Below, in pieces: positions 57,571-64,000 of a stretch of DNA of 64,000 nucleotides. Within the stretch, counting starts at the first letter, position 1; every line of letters begins with the position of its first letter. The position numbers were made by a program, and so were the translations under genes. The stretch comes from a bacterium. Its GTDB lineage: Bacteria > Cyanobacteriota > Vampirovibrionia > Vampirovibrionales > Vampirovibrionaceae. The stretch lies in NCBI GenBank assembly GCA_030429585.1, contig JAUIEU010000001.1, forward strand, positions 1 to 64,000. Direction: 5' to 3'. Under the pieces are notes generated by a model. That model searched no databases. It had not been told where the DNA came from and saw only the letters and a program-made list of their open reading frames with translations.

Positions 57571-59672
57571 GACAATACCTCGGTATGACGAACCAGTTGT
57601 GCATATAATCCTTTATCTAGTAAGAGTGATTGATGCGTTCCCTGTTCAACTAGCTTGCCTTGATCCATGACGAGTACCTGATCGCATTTAGCAACATTGG
57701 CCAGCTTGTGAGTAATGATAAACAAGGTTCGTCCCTGCTTAATTCGATCCAAATTGCTATTAATCAATTGCTCGGATTCAGCATCTAGAGCAGATGTGGC
57801 TTCATCGAAAATCAGAATCTTGGGATTGGTCATCAATGCACGGGCAATGGCGACCCGTTGTTTTTGCCCACCAGATAAATTCCCACCGCGCTCACCCACA
57901 TCGGTGTCATAGCCTTGAGGGAGTTGAGTAATAAACTCATGGGCACCCGCAATTTGTGCCGCCTGAATAATTTGCTCAATGGGCGCATCCGGGGTGGGCA
58001 TGGCGATATTACTTCGAACCGATCCACTAAATAAATAATTCTCTTGCAGCACTACCCCGATATGGTGCCGAAACCACGAGATGTTGAGCTGGCGAAGATC
58101 AATACCATCAATAAAGATAGCACCCTGCTGTGGCATATAAAGGCGTTGAATTAGCTTGGTAATGGTGCTTTTCCCACTCCCACTCCGGCCCACAATCCCA
58201 ATGCTTTGACCAGGCTCAACGGTAAACGACACGTTTTGTAAGACATCTGGGCTCTCAGGTGAGTATCGGAAGGTAAGGTTGTCAAAAGCGACTTTGCCGT
58301 CTAGTTTCGGTAAGGTGATCGCTTGTTTGTTCTGGACTTCGGTGGGATGATTTAAGATATCGGCTAAGCGATCCACTGCCAATAGCGTTTGTTGGAATTC
58401 ATTCCACAGACCTAACAATCGTAAGATAGGGCCAATCAATTGCCCTGAAAACATTTGAAAAGCAATGAGTTGTCCCACTGATAGTTCTTGGGCTAAGACC
58501 GCTTGAACCCCCATAAATAAAATTGCAATGGTCATGCCTTTCTGAAGAAAGGTAGCTAAGGCACTGCCCACATGATTGAGTTTGGCCAGTTCAAACCCGG
58601 ATTTAACATAATTACCGAGATGATTCTCCCAGTTCTTCTGCATACTCCCTTCAATGGCGAGAGATTTCACCGTTTGGATGCCTGTGGTGGATTCCACGAG
58701 ATAGGCGTTAGATTTGGCACCCATCTGGAATTTTTCTTCCAATCGAGATCGTAATCCTGGGGTAATAAACACATAGAGGATGCCAATGGCGAGAATAAAC
58801 CCTAAAGCAATCATCGTCAGCTTCACGCTATAAATTAGCATCATGAGTAAAAAGACGACGGAGAAAATCAGATCGATGATGAGTGATACCGATTTTTGGG
58901 TAAGAAACTCTCGAATCGTATCGAGTTCTCGCACCCGTGCCACAATGTTACCGACTTGTCGAGTTTCAAAATAGCCAAAGGGCAACGCAAACAAATGCTT
59001 AAACAGTCGAGCACCCAGCTTTGCATCAATCTTATTGGCGGTATGGGAGAAAATATAATTTCGAGCTAAATTGAGTAGTAACTCAAATACCATTAAGGCA
59101 ACAAAGGCGATGCCCAACACATTGAGCGTGGTAATGCTCTGGTGGACTAGAACTTTATCCAAAATGACCTGGGTAAACAGCGGGATAATGAGACCAAAAA
59201 GCTGTACCATAAACGAGCCGAGTAAGACTTCCATGAGGACTCGTTTGTAATTGAGGATTTCTTTGTAGAACCATAAGAAGCCAAACTTCACCTGTTGGTT
59301 TAGTGCTTTGTGTTTTAAGACAATGACGCTAGCAGACTCACCATCGGTTATGTCAGTCAGCTCCATCACTTCAGTCTTTGAATTCTCAAAATCAAACACT
59401 AGGACTTTCTGTTGTTCAGCATCTAACTTAAGTAGGGGAACGAACTCCCCGCTTGCCTTTACCAGAATCATGGGAAAGGGGTACGAGGAGAGTTTCTCTA
59501 AGGGAAGGGTTTTCAGTTTCGCTTTAAAGTCATTGGCATTGAGGATACGCAATAACATCTCAGGAGTGAGTTCATCATTGCCCAAAGCAAAATTCCGTAC
59601 CACCTGGCGCATATCCATGGGAATTTGGTGAATCCGGGCAATCAATTCACAACATGCGAGTCCCGTTTGCAT
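57567..59672 (-). CDS. Type I secretion ABC exporter with inactive C39-like domain
   Basis: 701 residues. The N-terminal about 110 residues follow the C39 peptidase plan but start QTGLACCELIARI: the catalytic Cys before Gly is Thr, and no catalytic His is seen. It is therefore a C39-like recognition domain as in HlyB, not a leader peptidase. Six membrane helices (about 150-420). The ATPase has Walker A GIVGRSGSGKST, signature LSGGQKQRVAIARAL, Walker B ILIFDEATSALD and H-loop ITHK. It drives one-step export; a substrate with a C-terminal signal is expected. Start overlaps the tolC stop (TAATG). Confidence 0.93.
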   Translation of the reverse strand: MQTGLACCELIARIHQIPMDMRQVVRNFALGNDELTPEMLLRILNANDFKAKLKTLPLEKLSSYPFPMILVKASGEFVPLLKLDAEQQKVLVFDFENSKTEVMELTDITDGESASVIVLKHKALNQQVKFGFLWFYKEILNYKRVLMEVLLGSFMVQLFGLIIPLFTQVILDKVLVHQSITTLNVLGIAFVALMVFELLLNLARNYIFSHTANKIDAKLGARLFKHLFALPFGYFETRQVGNIVARVRELDTIREFLTQKSVSLIIDLIFSVVFLLMMLIYSVKLTMIALGFILAIGILYVFITPGLRSRLEEKFQMGAKSNAYLVESTTGIQTVKSLAIEGSMQKNWENHLGNYVKSGFELAKLNHVGSALATFLQKGMTIAILFMGVQAVLAQELSVGQLIAFQMFSGQLIGPILRLLGLWNEFQQTLLAVDRLADILNHPTEVQNKQAITLPKLDGKVAFDNLTFRYSPESPDVLQNVSFTVEPGQSIGIVGRSGSGKSTITKLIQRLYMPQQGAIFIDGIDLRQLNISWFRHHIGVVLQENYLFSGSVRSNIAMPTPDAPIEQIIQAAQIAGAHEFITQLPQGYDTDVGERGGNLSGGQKQRVAIARALMTNPKILIFDEATSALDAESEQLINSNLDRIKQGRTLFIITHKLANVAKCDQVLVMDQGKLVEQGTHQSLLLDKGLYAQLVRHTEVLS

Positions 59673-61042
59673 TAGGGCGTCCCTTCAGCAATGAGAGGAT
59701 ACGCATCCAGAAGGAGCTGTTGTCGTATACGTGCTTCGTGGAATGACGTGGATGTCTGTTTGGCTTCCAGTTGGCGATTCAGATCCGCTATTTTATCTTT
59801 TAAATGAGTCACTTCATCAATCCACTCGACAGCACGAAGTTTATCATTCATGGCGAGCTTTTCTTTCGATGAATGCAAAACAACGGTTTCCTGTAGTTCG
59901 TTGGCTTGCTGAAGCTTATCGATACTTAATTGGGTCTTATCGTAATCGTTTTGGGCCATCATTTTGGTGCGTTCATATTCCAGTTGAAGTTTTTCTTTTT
60001 CGAGCTTGGCTTTCTCAATTTCATTATGAGTTTTAAAGCCAGTAAACAGGGGCATCTGGAGAAATACACCCGTGGTAATCGATCGATTATCCAAATTGCG
60101 AATCGCACGGGTGGGGTTGTTGGGATCAAAACCAAAAAAATTGTAGTAGGTATAAGATTGAACCGATGGCAGTCGTTCTAAGCGACGCTGGGTGATTTCA
60201 GCATTCTTTTGGTCAATTTCAAAGGCCACTTTTTGAACGCTTGGAAATGCATCGGCATTAAATTCAACATCATTGGTAATGACAGCAGAGGTGAGTGGCG
60301 ACAGAGAGGTATCGGATACCTTATAGTTCTCTAAGGTGTATTGAGACAGCTTGGTAAGTGCGTCTAAATACTGCTCTTTAATGGTAGCTTCATCCCGCTG
60401 ATGTTCTGCCCACTCAATGGCGGCATCTGCGAGTACTGTTTTTGATACACGACCTGCTTGATAGAGCTTTTCATTAAGGTTAAATAGCGTTTCTAGTAGT
60501 GGGAGTTTTTGTTGTTGAATCTCCCATTGCTGATAACGATTCAACGCCCTAGTATAGTCTTCCAGCACCCCGAGTTGGATTTCCTTGGCGGTGGCCTTTT
60601 CAGCTTTGGCAGCAACCGATACTCCTAGTTTAGCTTGCTTAATCTTTTGTCCTCGTGCACCAAAAGTGAATAACGTCCAGTTGGCGGTTAGATTAGCCCC
60701 GTTTTGAAAACGGGTGCCTGCGGGAATGGTGGAGTTCCCAATAGCGGTCACCAGTGAGGGCCCACCACTGAGATCCCCTTGGTATTCAATATTATACCGT
60801 CCTTGAATTTGAGGGAGGTATTCGGAGCGGCTAATCCACACATCTCGCTTGCGGATATCCACCTCTTTTTCGGCAAGTTTAATTGGGTAAGTTTTTGCTA
60901 AGGCTTGCGTAAGGACGGTATCAAAGGTCAATATTTGCCCATATACCGTGCTTTCCAAAAAGGCAAGCATAAATAGGCCAAGTAGTATGCCCCAGCAACA
61001 ATGTTGTGTGCCAAAAAGCTTCACGATATATCTAAAAACCAT
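59672..61042 (-). CDS. TolC-type outer membrane channel
   Basis: 456 residues from the ATG at 61042 (a TTG two codons earlier is possible). Signal peptide GILLGLFMLAFLESTVYG. Two repeated coiled-coil halves: LTFDTVLTQALAKTYPIKLA, VLEDYTRALNRYQQWEIQQQ, then the second half with TGVFLQMPLFTGFKTHNEIE, the outer-membrane factor signature. It forms the trimeric exit duct for the exporter. First gene of the operon, divergent from the secreted-protein paralogs. Confidence 0.9.
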   Translation of the reverse strand: MVFRYIVKLFGTQHCCWGILLGLFMLAFLESTVYGQILTFDTVLTQALAKTYPIKLAEKEVDIRKRDVWISRSEYLPQIQGRYNIEYQGDLSGGPSLVTAIGNSTIPAGTRFQNGANLTANWTLFTFGARGQKIKQAKLGVSVAAKAEKATAKEIQLGVLEDYTRALNRYQQWEIQQQKLPLLETLFNLNEKLYQAGRVSKTVLADAAIEWAEHQRDEATIKEQYLDALTKLSQYTLENYKVSDTSLSPLTSAVITNDVEFNADAFPSVQKVAFEIDQKNAEITQRRLERLPSVQSYTYYNFFGFDPNNPTRAIRNLDNRSITTGVFLQMPLFTGFKTHNEIEKAKLEKEKLQLEYERTKMMAQNDYDKTQLSIDKLQQANELQETVVLHSSKEKLAMNDKLRAVEWIDEVTHLKDKIADLNRQLEAKQTSTSFHEARIRQQLLLDAYPLIAEGTP

Positions 61043-61136
61043 TCCCAAATTATTGATAGTATCATTCTTATATAAAAGAAAAGCACTGAAAATGAAAACA
61101 TATTGTTATTAAGACAGTTAATAGAGGTTTAAAAAA

Positions 61137-61170
61137 TCCTAAAATGCTCTCACCGTTTGCGTTTTTAGGA
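61137..61170. promoter_or_regulatory. Inverted repeat in the divergent promoter region
   Basis: TCCTAAAA (61137-61144) and TTTTAGGA (61163-61170) are exact complements 18 bp apart, between the secretion operon and the secreted-protein genes. A shared regulator site is possible. Confidence 0.35.
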
Positions 61171-61279
61171 GATTACAACCAAAAGGATTTGTAACGAAAC
61201 CGTAGATATTGACGATTTAAAAAGTAGTTTAAGTTAATGTAACAGCGCTGGTTGTGAATATTTGAGGGTTTCTTTTTTT

Positions 61280-62077
61280 ATGTTTCCCACGGGGCTAGGC
61301 TTAAAATTAAAAACGCTTCTGATTAACGCTAGCTTTGCCTCTCTCTGCTTTATTCTTCCTATATCATGGCAGGCAGATGGGAAAAAGCTCTCGGTACTAG
61401 AAGCAATTCAAACACACCTAAGTAACTATCAAAATGCTGATACCTTCCAATCAATGGACGAAATTAGTGGGTTGGCATCGGATTTGGTGGTAAATCATAA
61501 CTTCTATATTATGTTTGAGCTATTTAAACAGCTCCCGGCAAATGAGTATCAGGCATACTTAAATTGGGTTAATAATAATCAATTTAATCTACCAAGCCCT
61601 TATTTAAAGAAGGCTTCTCTGGTTGCCTATGATTTAGGTCAAGAAAACAAAGCCAAAACCCTCTCTTTTTTGGCGAACCTTATGTTTGTTTATGATGTTA
61701 GTCGTTGCCAAGACAAGCGTGCTTTTGAAATGAGTCGATTGGGTTATAGTCTTATTCCAAATACCCATGAGTTAGAAAACGATGTTGATTATGACATCGA
61801 TATGCATGAAATCCCTTCTTCCATACATAAAGAGCTGTTAACCCACTTTGACGTTTTTAAAAAAAATCCTCCTTTATATTCGCCAATGTGGGCATGTGGG
61901 TTTTCACCAGAGGCAATCAAATTCAAAGATGGTCGCCGATCTAAGGCGTTCATCAAGCCTATTACCGTTAAAGTAACAAATTTGGTTACACCTAAAAGCA
62001 AATGGTCTGAAGAGATTGAATTTGTAGAAAAGCACCTACTTGACGACTTGAAAAGACTTGAAGCATCGGAAGAATAA
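61280..62077 (+). CDS. Secreted protein, distant member of a three-gene paralog family
   Basis: 265 residues from the ATG at 61280 (a TTG at 61262 is the alternative). Signal peptide LLINASFASLCFILPISWQA. It shares with the next two genes the order FKQLPANEYQAYLNWVNNNQ, NLPSPYLKKASLVAYDLGQE, KAKTLSFLANL, a Cys (VSRCQDK) and a second Cys in YSPMWACGF. The two Cys likely form a disulfide. Helical, no catalytic motif. Divergent from the secretion operon, so possibly co-regulated. Confidence 0.7.
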   Translation: MFPTGLGLKLKTLLINASFASLCFILPISWQADGKKLSVLEAIQTHLSNYQNADTFQSMDEISGLASDLVVNHNFYIMFELFKQLPANEYQAYLNWVNNNQFNLPSPYLKKASLVAYDLGQENKAKTLSFLANLMFVYDVSRCQDKRAFEMSRLGYSLIPNTHELENDVDYDIDMHEIPSSIHKELLTHFDVFKKNPPLYSPMWACGFSPEAIKFKDGRRSKAFIKPITVKVTNLVTPKSKWSEEIEFVEKHLLDDLKRLEASEE

Positions 62078-62107
62078 GTTCAAAGATTAGCGTTAGGATT
62101 CAAAATT

Positions 62108-63007
62108 GTGTTTAAACCTTCACAATCAAAAGTGTTTCAATCGATTATTGCCTTTTCTGTCGGATTTCTAATGCTTTTGCTTTGTACAGCCAATGCTAAA
62201 TGTACGGTGCTGGATGAAATCAAATGCCACCTAAAAGCCCAGGAAAGTATTGAATACATTCCCCAAAAGATAGTGCCGGTAGAAGGGAGTAAAAAAGGGC
62301 GTTATAAACGTGGGTTTAACGATACCATTATGCAGGAGATGGTAGCCTTGTTTAAAAAACTCCCTGAAAAAGAATACCCGGCCTATTTGGCGTGGGTGGA
62401 AGAAAATTTATACGATGTGCCCTCGCCGTATGTGTACAACGCGGTATTTGTTGCCTATTTGTTAGGGGAAGAGCAGAAAGCGAAAGAATTGCTGTACTGG
62501 TATGGTCGCATTCATTTTTACGATGGAGAACGGTGCGTAGGAGAAACCTTTGTTCTAAATAAATATGGTAAAACAAGCTCTTCCTATACTAATGATCCTT
62601 ATTCTTGGTACCATTCACGGGCTACCAGTGCATCGTTCCACTTGCAAAAACTTGTGAAAGAACTGTATGAACCGAGGGTTACAGGGAAAGATTTACATAA
62701 ACTTCACTATGATTTATTTGAACCAGAGTTTTATATAAAAATGCACCGCGTAATGAGAGCACTTGTGGAAAATCCACCGGTACATACTCCCATTTGGGCA
62801 TGCAGTCACCCTCCTCTCACCAAAAAAGACTGGCTGGTAATAAAATCCAAAGAAAAAGCCCTGAAACCGGTGGCCATTAAAGATTGGATTTCGCCACAAC
62901 ATGAGTGGAAAGAAGATATTTTACATTGCTACCAGGTTTTAGAAAAGATTTTAATTCGTCAGAAAAAAATACAAAAAGATTGGCTAACTGAGGAGAATAC
63001 ACAATGA
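62108..63007 (+). CDS. Secreted protein of a paralogous family, copy 2
   Basis: 299 residues from a GTG (AGGA upstream). Signal peptide SIIAFSVGFLMLLLCTANA, then AKCTVLDEIKCHLKAQ. Conserved family blocks are FKKLPEKEYPAYLAWVEENL, PSPYVYNAVFVAYLLGEEQK, ELLYWYGRIHFYDGERC, TPIWACSHPPLTKKDWLVIK and WISPQHEWKEDI. Five conserved Cys. No enzyme motif. About two thirds identical to the following gene by eye, while a middle segment (about 155-230) diverges, suggesting a variable binding face. Stop overlaps the next start (ATGA). Confidence 0.75.
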   Translation: MFKPSQSKVFQSIIAFSVGFLMLLLCTANAKCTVLDEIKCHLKAQESIEYIPQKIVPVEGSKKGRYKRGFNDTIMQEMVALFKKLPEKEYPAYLAWVEENLYDVPSPYVYNAVFVAYLLGEEQKAKELLYWYGRIHFYDGERCVGETFVLNKYGKTSSSYTNDPYSWYHSRATSASFHLQKLVKELYEPRVTGKDLHKLHYDLFEPEFYIKMHRVMRALVENPPVHTPIWACSHPPLTKKDWLVIKSKEKALKPVAIKDWISPQHEWKEDILHCYQVLEKILIRQKKIQKDWLTEENTQ

Positions 63008-63873
63008 GTATGATTTTCTCTAAGCCTGTACAGAAGCTACTTGCCGTTAGCTTATTACTTATTTTAACTGCTTTTAGTGTGGCTGATGCCAAGTGCACGG
63101 TATTGGATGAAATTAAGTGCCACTTAAAAGCCCAAGATAATATTGAGTATATTCCACAGAAGGTGATACCGGTAAAAGGCAGTAAAAAAGGCCGATACCA
63201 GCTTTGGTACAACGATACCATTATGCAAGAGATGGTAGACCTGTTTAAAAAACTACCCAAAGAAGAATACCCTGCCTATTTAGCATGGGTGGAAGAAAAC
63301 TTATACGACTTGCCCTCGCCGTATTTGTACAACGCCGTATTTGTAGCTTATTTGTTGGGGGAAGAACAAACTGCTAAAGAACTACTATATTGGTATGGTC
63401 GTATCCAGTTTTATGATGGGGAACGCTGTAAAGGAGAGAGATTTAAGGCTAAATCATCTGATTCTGACGACCCTTACTCATGGTATCACTCTCGTGCAAA
63501 ACAAGCCTCTGGTCATATGAAAGGACTGATAAAGGGAGCTTATAAAGATAAAGTTTCATCAAGAGAACTTTATAAATTAGATACTAACCTCTTTCCGGAT
63601 GCCTTTTTCCACAAAACTCTTCAAGCAATGAAAGCATTGACAGAAACCCCTCCTAAGCACAACCCGATTTGGGCCTGTAGTTATCCGCCTCTTACTAAAA
63701 AAGATTGGTTGGTAATAAAAAAAGCACCGCAACCAGTAGCTATTAAAAACTGGATTTCTCCACAAAACGAATGGGGTAGAGATATTGAGCATTGTTATGA
63801 ATCCCTTGTATGGATTCTAAAATTTAATAAAAAACTGCCACCTAACTGGAAAACTGAGGAGAGTGCACAATGA
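63004..63873 (+). CDS. Secreted protein of a paralogous family, copy 3
   Basis: 289 residues. Signal peptide LLAVSLLLILTAFSVADA, then AKCTVLDEIKCHLKAQ as in the copy before it. The same blocks occur in the same order, with a different variable segment (SDSDDPYSWYHSRAKQASGH, SRELYKLDTNLFPDAFFHK). Tandem duplication is recent for these two and older for the first. Its stop overlaps the start of another gene, so this is one operon continuing off the right edge. Confidence 0.75.
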   Translation: MSMIFSKPVQKLLAVSLLLILTAFSVADAKCTVLDEIKCHLKAQDNIEYIPQKVIPVKGSKKGRYQLWYNDTIMQEMVDLFKKLPKEEYPAYLAWVEENLYDLPSPYLYNAVFVAYLLGEEQTAKELLYWYGRIQFYDGERCKGERFKAKSSDSDDPYSWYHSRAKQASGHMKGLIKGAYKDKVSSRELYKLDTNLFPDAFFHKTLQAMKALTETPPKHNPIWACSYPPLTKKDWLVIKKAPQPVAIKNWISPQNEWGRDIEHCYESLVWILKFNKKLPPNWKTEESAQ

Positions 63874-64000
63874 GTTGCGATTTAAACGCTTATATTGATT
63901 ACAATAATCTTACAGACAAACAGAAATTTGCTGCGGATAATATTCAATTTAATAATTTGCAGGCATCTGTTGATGTGAGCTATAAAATCTCGCGGCTCCA
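63870..64000 (+). CDS. Partial gene at the right edge
   Basis: Starts MSCDLNAYIDYNNLTDKQKF at an ATGA overlap with the preceding gene; 43 codons are visible before the window ends. No signal peptide, unlike the three paralogs before it. Being the next gene beside a type I secretion system, it could be the secreted substrate, but the visible part is too short to tell. Confidence 0.6.
   Translation, partial: MSCDLNAYIDYNNLTDKQKFAADNIQFNNLQASVDVSYKISRL

Larger units (their letters stand above)
42776..64000. mobile_element. Element C: tRNA-Phe-integrated element with phage terminase and protease-secretion cargo (right end outside window)
   Basis: Starts at the tRNA-Phe fragment, followed by four copies of an ATGTCACC motif that could be integrase arm sites. 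Phage-type genes at 43.9-48.1 kb (D12 methylase, ParB-like, terminase) are followed by cargo: two secreted proteins, a structured leader, two integrase-like fragments, a protease/type I secretion operon and a paralogous secreted family. No integrase catalytic domain is seen in the window; it is expected near the other end. Confidence 0.65.

Overview
The window looks like a chromosome segment of a non-photosynthetic relative of cyanobacteria, most likely class Vampirovibrionia (Melainabacteria). The main evidence is the ATP synthase operon. It reads a, c, b-prime, b, delta, alpha, gamma, with two b-type subunits and with beta and epsilon absent, which is the cyanobacterial layout. No photosynthesis gene is visible. 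A 109-residue protein near 5.0 kb also resembles a small protein family I associate with Melainabacteria. The taxonomic call is inference. Layout of the core parts: 0-1.1 kb holds two tandem paralogous collagen-like proteins. 1.3-2.9 kb holds L-serine dehydratase (sdaAB-sdaAA). 3.3-3.6 kb is a non-coding, hairpin-rich stretch. 3.7-7.5 kb holds a Gly-rich zinc-ribbon protein, a small coiled protein, a secreted TPR protein and a small winged-helix-like protein. 7.5-15.4 kb is the ATP synthase operon with an oligopeptide-binding lipoprotein at its end. tRNA-Glu(UUC) follows at 15.4 kb. A second core block at 33.9-42.7 kb holds an AttEFGH-like ABC exporter with a lipocalin-type secreted hydrolase, a TrmA-family rRNA methyltransferase, prfC and a DUF808 membrane protein. 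Three mobile elements interrupt the core. Element A (15.44-24.26 kb) is bounded by a 49-bp direct repeat of the tRNA-Glu 3' half. It carries a tyrosine integrase next to the tRNA, a BcgI-like restriction-modification pair, a resolvase, a divergent family-A-polymerase-like protein, small membrane or secreted genes (one frameshifted), a two-gene cassette resembling a toxin-antitoxin module, and a zinc-ribbon/HTH protein. Element B lies immediately to the right (24.2 kb to 31-33.8 kb). It has a large serine recombinase whose C-terminus is translated antisense from the tRNA repeat, a CI/Xis-type switch, a PrimPol-DUF3987 primase-helicase and, at the far end, an orphan polymorphic-toxin-like gene with a papain-like C-terminal domain. 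Element C starts at a tRNA-Phe 3' fragment at 42.8 kb and runs off the right edge. It carries phage-type genes (D12 adenine methylase, ParB-like protein, terminase small and large subunits) but no portal or capsid gene in the 16 kb that follow. Its cargo is a hairpin-rich RNA leader with an attenuator-like terminator, two lone integrase core-binding domains, and one long operon encoding a complete type I secretion system (TolC, ABC, HlyD) with two matrixin-type metalloproteases and a retropepsin-like protease, two of the three proteases carrying clear TPR repeats. Divergent from it is a family of paralogous secreted proteins. This protease-secretion locus on a tRNA-Phe element, the structured leader RNA and the polymerase-like protein of element A are the best candidates for undescribed biology here.
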